Positions 33,690-44,742 of a stretch of 64,000 bases of DNA are shown here, piece by piece. The stretch is from the NCBI RefSeq assembly GCF_024734665.1, contig NZ_CP102931.1, forward strand, positions 1,858,001-1,922,000, written 5' to 3'. This DNA comes from Variovorax paradoxus (lineage in GTDB: Bacteria; Pseudomonadota; Gammaproteobacteria; Burkholderiales; Burkholderiaceae_C). The translations under genes were made by a program, and so were the position numbers. Within the stretch, counting starts at the first letter, position 1; each line of letters starts with the position of its first letter. Below the pieces are notes generated by a model. That model was not told where the DNA came from. It was given only the letters and a program-made list of their open reading frames with translations, and did no database searches.

Positions 33690-34649
33690 ATGAGCGAAGC
33701 CATCGACACCATCCACCGCTGGTCCACCGACGCCGTGCCGCTCGCGCAGCGGCTGGACTACTGGGTGGGCGCGGTCTGCGAGGGCTTCCTGGAGATGGAC
33801 GTGACCAGCCCGGTGGCCGGCAGCTTCGGCGCCACGCTCGAATCCGCGCCGCTCGGCCCCATCGTCGTCAACCAGGTGCGCGGCAGCGCGCAGGACGTCT
33901 ACCGCACGCGCCGCGCCATCGCCCACAGCCGCAACAATTACTTCTACCTGCTGTGCAAGACCGACTCGGCCTGGGTGGCCGTGCAGGACGGCCGCTCCGC
34001 GCGGCTTCTGCCGGGCGACGCGGTGCTGGTCGATTCGCGCCGGCGCTACGAATTTCACCTGCTGCAATCGGCCGACACCATTTCGCTCGAACTGCCGACC
34101 GCCTGGGTCGATGCGTGGATTCCCGACGCGGGCGACCAGATGGCGCGGCGCATCGACGGGCAGGCGGGGTGGGGCAGCGTGCTGTGCGGCTTTGTGCGGC
34201 AGCTGACACCGCAGATGGCCGCAAAGCCGCCGCTGCCGGCGGCGTTGCTGGGCGACCAGCTCGGCGGCCTGCTGGCGCTGGCCACGGGGCATGGCCTTTC
34301 AGAGTCAGAAAGCGAAGGCCGTGCCGCGCTGCGGCGCCGCGTGCTCGACGCCACGCGCGAGCGCCATGCGGAACCGGGCCTCACAGCCGCGGGTGTGGCG
34401 CGCGAGCTGGGCATCTCGGAGCGCAGCCTGCACCGCTGCCTCGGCGAAGGAGGCACGACCTTCGCCACTGCGCTGGCGGGCTTTCGCATGCAGGCGGCGC
34501 GGCGCATGCTGGGCGATGCGCGCTTCGATCGCCTGGGCATCGCGGAGATCGGCTTTCGCGTGGGGCTGACGGATGCCTCGCACTTCGTGCGCCAGTGCCG
34601 CAGGCATCTGGGCGCCACGCCGGGTGAGTTGCGCCGCTTGCGGCGCTGA
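33690..34649 (+). CDS. AraC-family transcriptional regulator
   Basis: 319 residues from the ATG at 33690: an AraC-binding-like N-terminal domain (about 15-180; VALVDSRRRYEF-like cupin pattern) and a C-terminal pair of HTH motifs (about 215-315, with the signature IGFRVGLTDASHFVRQCRRHLGATP split over both helices). Divergent from gnd and convergent with the ars operon (8-base gap to arsH). No regulated gene is evident from position alone. Confidence 0.88.
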   Translation: MSEAIDTIHRWSTDAVPLAQRLDYWVGAVCEGFLEMDVTSPVAGSFGATLESAPLGPIVVNQVRGSAQDVYRTRRAIAHSRNNYFYLLCKTDSAWVAVQDGRSARLLPGDAVLVDSRRRYEFHLLQSADTISLELPTAWVDAWIPDAGDQMARRIDGQAGWGSVLCGFVRQLTPQMAAKPPLPAALLGDQLGGLLALATGHGLSESESEGRAALRRRVLDATRERHAEPGLTAAGVARELGISERSLHRCLGEGGTTFATALAGFRMQAARRMLGDARFDRLGIAEIGFRVGLTDASHFVRQCRRHLGATPGELRRLRR

Positions 34650-34657
34650 GCCGTCGC

Positions 34658-35377
34658 TCAGATGCTGCGCAGGCTGACCCGCTTCGACAGCGCCTCGGCA
34701 CTCTCGCGCCGCTCGCTGTAGCGGTCCACAAGGTAGCCCGCGCAGTCGCGTGTGAGCAGCGTGAACTTGAGCAGCTCTTCCATCACGTCGACCACTCGCT
34801 CGTAGTACGGCGAGGGCTTCATGCGTCCGGCTTCGTCGAACTCAAGGAAGGCCTTGGCCACCGACGACTGGTTGGGGATGGTGAGCATGCGCATCCAGCG
34901 GCCGAGCACCCGCAGCTGGTTCACGGCGTTGAAGGACTGCGAGCCGCCCGACACCTCCATCACCGCGAGCGTCTTGCCCTGCGTGGGCCGCACCGAGCCG
35001 ACGGACAGCGGGATCCAGTCGATCTGCGCCTTCATGATGCCGGTCATGGCACCGTGGCGTTCGGGCGAAGTCCACACCATGCCTTCGGACCATTGGGCGA
35101 GGTCGCGAAGCTCCTGCACCTTCGGATGGTCTTCCGGCGCGTCGTCGGGCAGGGGCAGGCCGCGCGGGTCGTAGATGCGCGGCTCGGCGCCCAGGGCCTG
35201 AAGCAGCCGCGCGGCTTCTTCGGTGAGCAGCCGGCTGTAGGAGCGCTCGCGTACCGAACCGTAGAGCAGCAGGATGCGCGGCGCGTGCGTGGTGCGCTCC
35301 GTGGGCAGCAGTTGCCGCGGGTTCGGTCGGTGGAAATGCCCGGCGTCGATGTTCGGCAGTTCAGCGCTTGACGACAC
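34658..35377 (-). CDS. arsH: NADPH-dependent FMN reductase ArsH
   Basis: 239 residues, typical of ArsH. The flavodoxin-like FMN loop is [10 protein letters not shown] (around residue 40), and [20 protein letters not shown] is the conserved ArsH/NADPH-FMN-reductase segment. Members oxidise trivalent methyl- and aryl-arsenicals or act as NADPH-FMN/quinone reductases and raise organoarsenical resistance. It is the last gene of the arsRBCH operon; its start overlaps the arsC end by 17 bases. Confidence 0.93.
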   Translation of the reverse strand: MSSSAELPNIDAGHFHRPNPRQLLPTERTTHAPRILLLYGSVRERSYSRLLTEEAARLLQALGAEPRIYDPRGLPLPDDAPEDHPKVQELRDLAQWSEGMVWTSPERHGAMTGIMKAQIDWIPLSVGSVRPTQGKTLAVMEVSGGSQSFNAVNQLRVLGRWMRMLTIPNQSSVAKAFLEFDEAGRMKPSPYYERVVDVMEELLKFTLLTRDCAGYLVDRYSERRESAEALSKRVSLRSI

Positions 35378-35792
35378 GCTGGCCCTTCGCGTCGATGACG
35401 GCCTCGCCGTCTTCCTTGGAGAAGGCGCCTTGCTGCGGACGCGGCAGGATGTCGAGCACCGCTTCCGAGGGCCGGCACAGCCGCGTGCCGAGCGGCGTCA
35501 CCACGATCGGCCGGTTGATGAGGATCGGGTGCTGCAGCATGAAGCCGATCAGCTCCTCGTCGCTCCACTTCGCATCGTCGAGGCCGAGTTCGTCGTAAGG
35601 CGTGCCCTTGCGGCGCATGACCTCGCGCACCGGCATGCCCATGGCCGCGATCAGCTGCTTCAGCGTCGCGCGATCGGGCGGGGTCTTCAGGTACTCGATG
35701 ACGGTGGGCTCATCGCCTGTGTTGCGGATCAGCGCGAGCACGTTCCTCGACGTGCCGCAGGCGGGGTTGTGATAAATGGTGATGTCGTTCAT
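35361..35792 (-). CDS. arsC: Arsenate reductase (glutaredoxin-dependent)
   Basis: 143 residues. The catalytic motif is [10 protein letters not shown] with Cys12, as in the E. coli plasmid R773 ArsC class that couples to glutathione/glutaredoxin, rather than the thioredoxin-dependent phosphatase-like class. The conserved arginine region (LINRPIVV, about 92-99) binds oxyanion. It reduces arsenate to arsenite, which ArsB exports. It lies 18 bases after arsB. Confidence 0.95.
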   Translation of the reverse strand: MNDITIYHNPACGTSRNVLALIRNTGDEPTVIEYLKTPPDRATLKQLIAAMGMPVREVMRRKGTPYDELGLDDAKWSDEELIGFMLQHPILINRPIVVTPLGTRLCRPSEAVLDILPRPQQGAFSKEDGEAVIDAKGQRVVKR

Positions 35793-35810
35793 GGAAGTGT
35801 GGTGCCGGTT

Positions 35811-37087
<1,277 letters not shown>

Positions 37088-37106
<19 letters not shown>

Positions 37107-37405
37107 CCGACAGCGCAGGCCTCGCCCTGGCAGCAGTTCTCGGTGAGGTAGGCCAGCAGGCCGTTCATCTGGTCGAACGCCGCGCGGTAGATGAGGTTGC
37201 GGCCCTGCCGCTCCTGCGAGACCAGCCCCGAATGCACGAGCTCCTTGAGATGGAACGACAGGCCCGTGGCCGACACCTCGAGCGCTTCGGTCAGCGCGCC
37301 GGGCGTGAGGCCGGCAGGGCCTGCCACCACCAGCGCGCGAAACACCCGCAGGCGAACGGGTTGCGCCAGTGCGGCAAGGGATCGGACAACGTCATTTTCT
37401 TCCAT
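37088..37405 (-). CDS. arsR: Arsenic-responsive repressor ArsR
   Basis: 105 residues, a single winged HTH ([21 protein letters not shown], about residues 45-65). The usual ELCVCD metalloid motif in the recognition helix is absent. Instead the C-terminus is cysteine-rich (Cys91, Cys92, Cys97, Cys101, Cys105), resembling the Acidithiobacillus-type ArsR, which binds arsenite through a C-terminal CC-x-n-C site. It represses its own operon; an inverted repeat overlaps the presumed promoter just upstream of the start. Confidence 0.93.
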
Positions 37406-37407
37406 AT

Positions 37408-37431
37408 TTCAAGTATCGTCGAATAATTGAA
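37408..37431. promoter_or_regulatory. ArsR operator-like inverted repeat
   Basis: TTCAAGTAT (37408-37416) and ATAATTGAA (37423-37431) form near-perfect 9-base arms (one mismatch) around 6 bases, directly upstream of the arsR ATG at 37405. The AT-rich dyad fits ArsR-family operators. Confidence 0.6.
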
Positions 37432-37548
37432 TCGAAGCAACCAGGCTGGCGCGAACCGGCCATCGCGCTGGCACGTATCGGCCATGCGCAAGTCACCGAT
37501 GTTCCTTACAGTCGTGCTCCGTCACAAACAAAAGGAGACACACCTACC

Positions 37549-38277
37549 ATGTCCGACACCTATGTTCTCGTCCACGGCGCCTGGCACACCGGCGCGGAAA
37601 TCGAAGCCGTGGCCGACGGCCTGCGCGCAGCAGGGCACACCGTGTATTGCCCGACGCTCGCCGGCAACAACCCCGGCGACGACCGATCGAGCATTGGCCT
37701 GGAAGACGCCATCGCTTCCGCCGTGCGCTACATCGAGGAGAAAGACCTCACGCAGGTACGCCTCGTGGGCCACAGCTACGGCGGCATGGTGATCTCGGGC
37801 GTGGCGGATCGCATCGCGCCGCGGCTGAAGCGGCTGGTGTACATCAACGCCTTCGTGCCGCTCGATGGCGAATCGCTCAACGACATGGTGCCGCCGCACT
37901 ACGTGACGATGTTCGACGCCGTCGCCGAGGCCAATGGCAATGCCGTGACGCTGCCCTTCGAGATCTGGCGCGAAGCCTTCATCAACGATGCGGACCTGGC
38001 GACCGCGACGGCTGCCTACGAGAAGCTCAACCCGCACCCGTACCGCACCTTCACCGACAAGATCAGGCTGCAGCAGCCGCTGGCCGCGCTGGCGCTGGGC
38101 AAGTCGTATGTCAACTGCCTGCAGGACACCGCGCTGCCGCACGGCATGCCGTGGCATCCGCGCCTGTCGGAGCGGCTGGGCCTGTTCCGGCTGGTGGAGT
38201 GCCCCGGCAGCCACGAGATGTTCTTCTCGAACCCCCAGAGGCTCGCGCAGGCGATCTTGGAGGCGGGGCGGGACTGA
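37549..38277 (+). CDS. Alpha/beta hydrolase (esterase-like)
   Basis: 242 residues from the ATG at 37549, with AAAGGAG about 13 bases upstream. N-terminal VLVHGAWHTG (oxyanion HG), nucleophile elbow GHSYGGM (Ser near residue 79) and C-terminal His in CPGSHEMFF match the plant-type methylesterase/hydroxynitrile lyase subgroup (compare EstC and salicylate methylesterase). No signal peptide. Divergent from arsR, converging on the exonuclease gene (10-base gap). Substrate unknown. Confidence 0.87.
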   Translation: MSDTYVLVHGAWHTGAEIEAVADGLRAAGHTVYCPTLAGNNPGDDRSSIGLEDAIASAVRYIEEKDLTQVRLVGHSYGGMVISGVADRIAPRLKRLVYINAFVPLDGESLNDMVPPHYVTMFDAVAEANGNAVTLPFEIWREAFINDADLATATAAYEKLNPHPYRTFTDKIRLQQPLAALALGKSYVNCLQDTALPHGMPWHPRLSERLGLFRLVECPGSHEMFFSNPQRLAQAILEAGRD

Positions 38278-38287
38278 TTGGGGCTTT

Positions 38288-38896
38288 TCAGTTGCTGCTG
38301 AAGAGCGCGTCGTACACGCGGATCGACGCATAGGCGTCGTTCGCGGCGTAGCGGATCTGCGCTTCGGTGAGCTGCTTGTTGGCCCAGTTGGAAGTGGTCG
38401 CCTTGCGCGACTTGATGAAGCGGCGGTTGAACACCAGAGCCACTGCCGCCTTCACGCCAACCGACTTGCGGTAGCCGCGATGGCGGAATTCGTTGTCTAT
38501 GTCGAACACCGCCTTCGGCTCGATGTTGAGCCGGTTGCGGATCAACGTGAGGTCGCCCGACAGGCCGAAGCCGACCTTGCGCAGCTCGGTGGAGGCGATC
38601 AGCGTGGCCACCACCGGATTGCACTCGGTGCGATGCAGCTGAAACAGCCATGCCGTGTCGCGCGTGGAGAACTGCACCACGTGCGGGCCGCCCGACACCT
38701 CGTTCTTTGCGAAGGTGGGCTTCGATTCGGTGTCGAAGCCGGCGATGCCCGCGGCGAGCAGCGTGGCGGCGGCGTGTTCTGCATCTTGCAGTGTCTGCAC
38801 GACCACGATGTCTTTCAGGCCGAGGCCTTCGAAGGGTTCGAGCAGCGCGATCTGTTCGCGCTCGGGCAGTGGTGGGAGCTTGGGGTTCTCGCTCAC
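38288..38896 (-). CDS. 3'-5' exonuclease, DEDDy (RNase D-like) domain
   Basis: 202 residues. The exonuclease motifs are ExoI FDTES (Asp-x-Glu), ExoII VGFGLSGDLTLI (Asp) and ExoIII YAANDAY (Tyr-x3-Asp), so it is a DEDDy nuclease, with no HRDC or polymerase domain attached. I chose the GTG at 38896, which overlaps the stop of the TfoX-N gene (GTGA), over a longer frame that would run through the repeat region of that gene. Processive RNA or DNA trimming is likely; the substrate is unknown. Confidence 0.85.
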   Translation of the reverse strand: MSENPKLPPLPEREQIALLEPFEGLGLKDIVVVQTLQDAEHAAATLLAAGIAGFDTESKPTFAKNEVSGGPHVVQFSTRDTAWLFQLHRTECNPVVATLIASTELRKVGFGLSGDLTLIRNRLNIEPKAVFDIDNEFRHRGYRKSVGVKAAVALVFNRRFIKSRKATTSNWANKQLTEAQIRYAANDAYASIRVYDALFSSN

Positions 38897-39318
38897 CGGG
38901 AGGCTGCTTTCGCTGTCTTTTTCTTCACTGAGGCTTTCTTCACTGCGGTTTTCTTCACTGCGGTTTTCTTGGCGGGTGCCTTCTTCGGCTTCGGTGGCTG
39001 GCCCGAGCGCAGCGCTGCTTCGTAGGCAAGGCGGCCCCACAGGGCGGCTTCCTCGCGGTCTTCGAAAAGATCCGCCGGGGCTTGGCGGTACGACATCGGC
39101 ATCGACTTGCCCTGGCGCACGTAGGTGAAGGGCGGCAGGTTCAGTTTGTCGAAATGCGCGGCGCTCTCGGCATCGGCCTTGAGGTAGAGCGTGTCCTTGG
39201 CGACCAGTGCGATCATGCGGCCTTCGTGCCAGACGCCGTGGCCGCCGAACATGCGGCGAGTTTCGATGCGGCCGAGCCGCTCGAAGGTTTCGTGCAGGCT
39301 CTCAACGAACTCGCTCAT
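38893..39318 (-). CDS. TfoX/Sxy N-terminal domain protein with lysine-rich tail
   Basis: 141 residues. Residues 1-105 form the TfoX N-terminal domain (RMFGGHGVWHEGRMIALVAK is diagnostic), which in competence regulators is fused to a C-terminal domain missing here. From about residue 108 the chain is a Lys/Ala/Pro tail of KKTAV-type repeats, like histone H1 tails, encoded by 15-base tandem repeats. The tail suggests nucleic-acid binding; that is inference. Coupled by 4-base overlaps to the VOC gene before it and the exonuclease after it. Confidence 0.85.
   Translation of the reverse strand: MSEFVESLHETFERLGRIETRRMFGGHGVWHEGRMIALVAKDTLYLKADAESAAHFDKLNLPPFTYVRQGKSMPMSYRQAPADLFEDREEAALWGRLAYEAALRSGQPPKPKKAPAKKTAVKKTAVKKASVKKKTAKAASR
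38921..38980. repeat. 15-base tandem repeat coding for KKTAV-type units
   Basis: Four 15-base units (38921, 38936, 38951, 38966). Units 2 and 3 are identical (TTCTTCACTGCGGTT), unit 1 differs by two bases, and unit 4 has diverged. Read on the minus strand they encode the lysine-rich tail of the TfoX-N protein. Being in multiples of three, copy-number change would alter tail length without frameshift. Confidence 0.7.
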
Positions 39319-39704
39319 GCGGTGATCTCGATGCGGTTGCCGTCCGGATCGAGCACCACGCTCTCGTAGTAGCCGTCGCCGGTGCGGCGCGGGCCGTCGA
39401 GCAGCGGGTAGCCGTCGGCCTTCAGGCGCTGCGTGAGCTTGTCGACCGCGGCGTCGGAGCCCACGCTGATCGCCAGGTGCGTCCAGCCCATGCGCTGCGC
39501 GCCGGCTTCAGCGGTTACGGGCGAGAGCGTGCTCGTGGTCATGGCCTCGATGCGCGCGCCGTCGCCCAGGCTCAGGAAGCACGAGGCGAAGCCCTTGGCC
39601 GGGTTGACGTAGCCTGCGCCGGCGGTGGCGCCGAAGTAGTCGACATAGAAGCGCTTGCAGCGTTCGAGATCGGTGGTCCAGAGTGCGATGTGGTCGATGC
39701 GCAT
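39315..39704 (-). CDS. VOC-superfamily (glyoxalase-like) protein
   Basis: 129 residues with two beta-alpha-beta-beta-beta modules: MRIDHIALWTTDLERCKRFY opens the first, WTHLAISVGSDAAVDKL the second, and DPDGNRIEI is the terminal metal-site signature (Glu near the C-terminus). His5 and His in WTHLA are probable metal ligands. Lactoylglutathione lyase-like, but it could be a dioxygenase or resistance protein. Its stop overlaps the TfoX-N ATG. Confidence 0.88.
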   Translation of the reverse strand: MRIDHIALWTTDLERCKRFYVDYFGATAGAGYVNPAKGFASCFLSLGDGARIEAMTTSTLSPVTAEAGAQRMGWTHLAISVGSDAAVDKLTQRLKADGYPLLDGPRRTGDGYYESVVLDPDGNRIEITA

Positions 39705-39726
39705 GGGCACGAAAAGAAGGATGGGT

Positions 39727-40230
39727 TCAGCCGATGCGCCACGGCGGGCGCGAGGGCGACCAATGGTAGGCGATGCGCTCGCGGCCGCTCGATGGGTGCC
39801 GATCGACCGCACCGCGCTCGAGGCCATAGCGTTCGTAGAAGCGCTGCGCCGATGTGTTGGTGGCCGCCACGTGCAGCCACCAGCCTGTGGGAATGCGCAC
39901 GCAGGCTTCGTCGAGCAACGCCTTGCCCAGGCCCTGGTTGCGCAGGTGGGGTTCGACGAAAAGCTGGGCCACGTATTCGCGCCGCCCCAGCAGCACCATG
40001 AACGCCAGCACCTGCCCGTCGCGCTCCGCCAGCACCACTTCGGCGGGCGGGCCGAACTCGGTCTGCACGCGGTGCAGCCAGTAGCCGATCGGCTCGAAAT
40101 GGGCAACGCCTCGGTTGGCCGCGATCCAAGCGCGGCGCCAGATGCCGGCCAGCACCATGTTCTCTTCAGCGCTGCCTTCGCGCAACCGCAGGTGGAAGGC
40201 GGGAATTTGGGCGGCGGACATGCGAACCAT
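39727..40230 (-). CDS. GNAT-family N-acetyltransferase
   Basis: 167 residues from the ATG at 40230 (an ATG at 40221 is equally possible). The acetyl-CoA motif A is clear: LFVEPHLRNQGLGKALLDEA (R/Q-x-x-G-x-G/A at RNQGLG), and FYERYGL is motif B, so this is a functional-looking GNAT enzyme. It lies between fghA and the VOC gene in a long minus-strand gene run. Acceptor substrate unknown. Confidence 0.9.
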   Translation of the reverse strand: MVRMSAAQIPAFHLRLREGSAEENMVLAGIWRRAWIAANRGVAHFEPIGYWLHRVQTEFGPPAEVVLAERDGQVLAFMVLLGRREYVAQLFVEPHLRNQGLGKALLDEACVRIPTGWWLHVAATNTSAQRFYERYGLERGAVDRHPSSGRERIAYHWSPSRPPWRIG

Positions 40231-40270
40231 GATACGGCGCGGGGCCGCTGTGGTCGATGAGGCTGAGGCC

Positions 40271-41149
40271 CTATGCGCGCAGGGTTTGTACGTGGTGCGC
40301 GAGGTGGTCGGCCATGAAGCTCTGGATGAAGTAGTAGCCGTGGTCGTAGCCCGCGTGACGGCGCAGCGTGAGCGGCTGGCCGGCGGCAAAGCAGGCGGCC
40401 TCGAAGGCCTCGGGGTGCAACTGCTCGGCGAGGAATTTGTCGGCCAGTCCCTGGTCGATGAGGATGCCTTGCGGGTAGGGTGCCACCACCTGCGACTTCA
40501 TGAGCGCACTGGCGTCGTGCGCCAGCCATTGCGCACGGTCAGCGCCGGGCTGGCCCAGATAGCCGCCGAGCGCCTTCTCGCCCCATGGGCACTGCGTGGG
40601 CGCGCAGATCGGCGCGAAGGCCGAGAGCGACTTGAAGCGCCCCGGATGCCGCAGCGCCAGCGTGAGCGCACCGTGGCCGCCCATCGAGTGGCCGAAGATG
40701 CCGATGCGCTCGCCGTCGATGGCGAAGTGCTTGGCGACCAGCGGCAGCAGCTCGTGCACGACCCAGCTTTCCATGCGCCAGTGCGTGGCCCATGGCTCGG
40801 CCAGTGCGTCGAGGTAGAAGCCGGCGCCGATGCCGAAGTCCCAGTCGTCCTTCGCACCCGGAATGCTTTCCGCTTCGCGGCCGCGCGGGCTGGTGTCGGG
40901 CGCGATCAGCGCGAGGCCCAGGCTCGCGGCCATGCGTTGTGCGCCGGCCTTCACCGCGAAGGTTTCTTCGTTGCAGGTCAGGCCCGCGAGGTAGAGCAGG
41001 GCGGGCACGCGCTCGTGCGCGACCTGCGGCGGCAGGTAGACCGAGAAGCGCATCGGCAGGCCGATTTCATGCGAGCGGTGTTCGAGAAAGCGCTGCACGC
41101 CGCCGAAGGCGTGGTGCTCGGAAAGAATCTTCGGAGTGTTGTCGGTCAT
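40271..41149 (-). CDS. fghA: S-formylglutathione hydrolase
   Basis: 292 residues, an esterase-D family member. Nucleophile elbow GHSMGGHG (Ser155), the LAGLTCNEETF motif near residue 54 and HAGYDHGYYFI near the C-terminus (catalytic His) are characteristic. It hydrolyses S-formylglutathione to formate and glutathione, the second step of glutathione-dependent formaldehyde oxidation. The first enzyme, FrmA, is encoded two genes upstream on the same strand. The start overlaps the stop of the intervening hydrolase gene (ATGA). Confidence 0.94.
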   Translation of the reverse strand: MTDNTPKILSEHHAFGGVQRFLEHRSHEIGLPMRFSVYLPPQVAHERVPALLYLAGLTCNEETFAVKAGAQRMAASLGLALIAPDTSPRGREAESIPGAKDDWDFGIGAGFYLDALAEPWATHWRMESWVVHELLPLVAKHFAIDGERIGIFGHSMGGHGALTLALRHPGRFKSLSAFAPICAPTQCPWGEKALGGYLGQPGADRAQWLAHDASALMKSQVVAPYPQGILIDQGLADKFLAEQLHPEAFEAACFAAGQPLTLRRHAGYDHGYYFIQSFMADHLAHHVQTLRA

Positions 41150-42069
41150 TGCGGGTTCTTGCCGCGCAGGGCGGGCACGAGTTCGAGCACGGCGTCGGCA
41201 AAGGTGCGCGGCGCTTCCTGCGGAAGGTTGTGGCCCGCGCCGGGCACGAGCCGGTGCGAACGCGGGCCGCTGAAACGGTGTGCGTGGGCTGATGCGTCGG
41301 CGGGCGGGCGCACGCCGTCGTCGATGCCGTCGAAGGTGATGGCGGGCACGGTGATCGTGGGCTGGGCCGCGAGGCGGCGTTCGATGTCGGCGTAGGCCGG
41401 GTCGCCCGGCACGAGGCCGAAGCGGTGGCGGTACGACTGGATCACCACGTCCACGAAGTCGGGTTGGTCGAAGGCGGCGGCGCTGCGCTCGAAGGTGGCG
41501 TCGTCGAACTGCCATGTGGGCGACCAGAGCTTCCACAGCAGCTTCGTGAGCGCCTTGCGGTCTTTCTCGAGGCCGGCGCGGCCGCGCTCGCTGTGAAAGT
41601 AGTACTGGTACCAGAGGCTGTGCTCGTTGGCCGGCGTATCCGGCTCCATCGCTTTCGCGATGTTCTGGATGTTGTAGCTGTTGAGGGACACCAGCCCCGC
41701 GCAGCGTTCGGGCCACAGCGCTGCGACCACGCAGGCGGCGCGGCCGCCCCAGTCGTAGCCGGCCAGCACGGCACGGTCGATCTTCAGGGCGTCGAGCAGC
41801 GCAAGCAGGTCGGCGCCCAGCGCGGCCTGTTCGCCCGAGCGCGGCGTGGCTTCGTTCAGGAAGCGCGTGGCGCCGTAGCCGCGCAGGTACGGCACGATCA
41901 CGCGGCAGCCTTGGTCGGCCAGCATCGGCGCGACTTCGGCATAGGTGTGGATGTCGTACGGAAAGCCGTGCATCAGCAGCACGGGCGGACCGTCGGAAGG
42001 GCCTGCTTCGAAGTAGGCGACTTCGAGAACGCCCGCTTCGATCTTGCGCAGGGGTTCCATGCGGTTCAT
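41146..42069 (-). CDS. Alpha/beta hydrolase, epoxide hydrolase/dehalogenase type
   Basis: 307 residues. The nucleophile position is an aspartate in GYDWGG (Asp106), as in soluble epoxide hydrolases and haloalkane dehalogenases, not a serine; HGFPYDIHTY is the oxyanion loop and GAGHNLPQEAP holds the catalytic His. A cap domain lies around residues 130-230. It sits between frmA and fghA in one operon, so it may process a compound linked to formaldehyde or C1 release. Epoxide hydrolase versus dehalogenase is undecided. Confidence 0.88.
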   Translation of the reverse strand: MNRMEPLRKIEAGVLEVAYFEAGPSDGPPVLLMHGFPYDIHTYAEVAPMLADQGCRVIVPYLRGYGATRFLNEATPRSGEQAALGADLLALLDALKIDRAVLAGYDWGGRAACVVAALWPERCAGLVSLNSYNIQNIAKAMEPDTPANEHSLWYQYYFHSERGRAGLEKDRKALTKLLWKLWSPTWQFDDATFERSAAAFDQPDFVDVVIQSYRHRFGLVPGDPAYADIERRLAAQPTITVPAITFDGIDDGVRPPADASAHAHRFSGPRSHRLVPGAGHNLPQEAPRTFADAVLELVPALRGKNPQ

Positions 42070-42088
42070 GGCGGGCGCCTCCCGGGGC

Positions 42089-43195
<1,107 letters not shown>

Positions 43196-43247
43196 GGCGA
43201 GTGTGATTCTTCAGAAAGGCGAAGCGGTAAGGATACCCAGACGACGT

Positions 43248-43895
43248 TCAAACAGGGCCGGCAGGAAAGATTCCCGACATTCCCACAAAGCCGGGCAGGT
43301 GGCGAAAGTCCCAGACCCAGTTTCGCAGTGCGGGAAATTCATCGAGAGAAATGCCGCCTTCGCCGGCGAGTGCGACGTAGGGGAAGCAGGCGAGGTCGGC
43401 AATGGTCGGCTCGGGCGCGGACGCGAGCCAGTGCAGGCCCGCGCTGGCTTGCTCGGCAAGATGGTCGTCGAGCACGCGGAACACGGCGCGCGCGCCGCTG
43501 CGGCAGGCCTCGATGTCGAGGTGGTGGTAGCCGAGCGCGTCATGCAGCCGCGCGGCCGAGGCGGTGCGAGTGATCTCGTCGGCGGTGGCGAGCCACATCG
43601 CGATCTGGCCGCGCAGCTTCGGGTCGTCGGGGTACCAGTGGCCTTGCGCGTCGTAGCGGCTCGCCAGGTAGACCAGGATGGCCTGCGCATCACGCAGCAC
43701 GAAGCCGTCATCGTCGATCACCGGGAGCTGGCCGAGCGGGGTGACCTTCGCCAGGAACGCGGCGGACTTGTGCTCGCGGCCGGGAAAGAAATCGACAGGC
43801 ACCGTTTCGTGCGCGACGCCCAGCCAGGCCAGCATCTGCCGCACCTTGAAGCAGTTGCCCGAGAGCGGATAGTCGTAGAGCTTCAGCGTCGTCAT
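43248..43895 (-). CDS. Glutathione S-transferase (Rieske cluster)
   Basis: 215 residues: thioredoxin-like N-terminal domain with SGNCFKVRQML (Ser/Cys active-site region near residues 12-15), cis-Pro segment GQLPVIDDDGFVLRDAQAILVYL, and a helical C-terminal domain. Its ATG overlaps the stop of the catalytic oxygenase gene by 4 bases, so it belongs to the Rieske operon. It may conjugate the oxygenase product or an aldehyde to glutathione; this is inference. Confidence 0.9.
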   Translation of the reverse strand: MTTLKLYDYPLSGNCFKVRQMLAWLGVAHETVPVDFFPGREHKSAAFLAKVTPLGQLPVIDDDGFVLRDAQAILVYLASRYDAQGHWYPDDPKLRGQIAMWLATADEITRTASAARLHDALGYHHLDIEACRSGARAVFRVLDDHLAEQASAGLHWLASAPEPTIADLACFPYVALAGEGGISLDEFPALRNWVWDFRHLPGFVGMSGIFPAGPV

Positions 43896-44734
43896 GCCAC
43901 CACCCTCACGCCGAAGCGCATGCCGCGCTCGCGCAGCCATCGCCGGTAGGTGACGGACGATGTGTCGCCGCGCGTCGGCGTCTCGGCGCGGCCTTCGAGC
44001 GGCATGCGCTTGAAGGCGTGGTTTTCCAGGATGGGCTTGTCCTGGCCGAAGATGGTGTGCTGGAAGGCGATGAGCTCGGCATCGGTGGAGTCGTCGTCGT
44101 AGCAGGCGAGCAGCGTGTGGGCGATCACGTGCTCGTCGTCGATGGGCTGAAGGAAGAGGCCGATCGCGTCGAGCGCGCCCACGCGGAAGCTCGATTTGTA
44201 GAGCATGGCCGAGAAGGGCTGCATCACGCGGTACTTGTAGAGCACCTCGCTGCCCGAATCGTGGGCGGCGGAGGCGCGCGGCTGCCAGAAGCGGCAGTCG
44301 GTGGCCCAGATCTCGCCGGTGGCGGGCTCGACCTGCACCTGGTACTGCGCCACCTCGGTGTGCGGCACCTTGCCGAGGTAGTCGGCATGCACGAAGGGAA
44401 AGTGCGCCATGTCGAGGAAGTTCTCGATCACGCGCAGACCCGACACCGCGACACCGATGCCGCCGCAGTCGATGATGCGGCGGCCGGGCTCGCTGTGTTC
44501 GGGAAAGTCGAACAGGGCGCGCGCGGGTCGGCCGCTGGGGCAGACCCAGAGGTAGCCGTAGCGCGATTGCACGGTGAGCGGCCGGTCGCCGAGGCGGCAT
44601 TGGGGCGCGCCGTCGGCGTCGGTCCACACCTGAACGGTTTCGCCGAGCAGGCGGGTCGTGCGGGGCGTGGTCGTCGCGGGTCCGACGACCAGCCAGTCGT
44701 CGAGCATGTTGGGGTCGTCGGTGACGAAGGGCAT
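43892..44734 (-). CDS. Ring-hydroxylating oxygenase catalytic protein lacking its Rieske cluster ligands
   Basis: 280 residues. The mononuclear iron motif is intact: NFLDMAHFPFVH with Asp108, His111 and His116, as in Rieske non-heme oxygenase alpha subunits of the vanillate demethylase type. The first 65 residues align in style with a Rieske domain (WLVVGPA, then LGETVQVWTDADGAP, then RYGYLWVC), but the two loops with Cys-x-His and Cys-x-x-His are absent. It must therefore receive electrons from another protein, plausibly the Rieske protein encoded 8 bases upstream. Substrate unknown; the neighbouring formaldehyde genes suggest O- or N-demethylation. Confidence 0.87.
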   Translation of the reverse strand: MPFVTDDPNMLDDWLVVGPATTTPRTTRLLGETVQVWTDADGAPQCRLGDRPLTVQSRYGYLWVCPSGRPARALFDFPEHSEPGRRIIDCGGIGVAVSGLRVIENFLDMAHFPFVHADYLGKVPHTEVAQYQVQVEPATGEIWATDCRFWQPRASAAHDSGSEVLYKYRVMQPFSAMLYKSSFRVGALDAIGLFLQPIDDEHVIAHTLLACYDDDSTDAELIAFQHTIFGQDKPILENHAFKRMPLEGRAETPTRGDTSSVTYRRWLRERGMRFGVRVVA

Positions 44735-44742
44735 GGGTGCTT

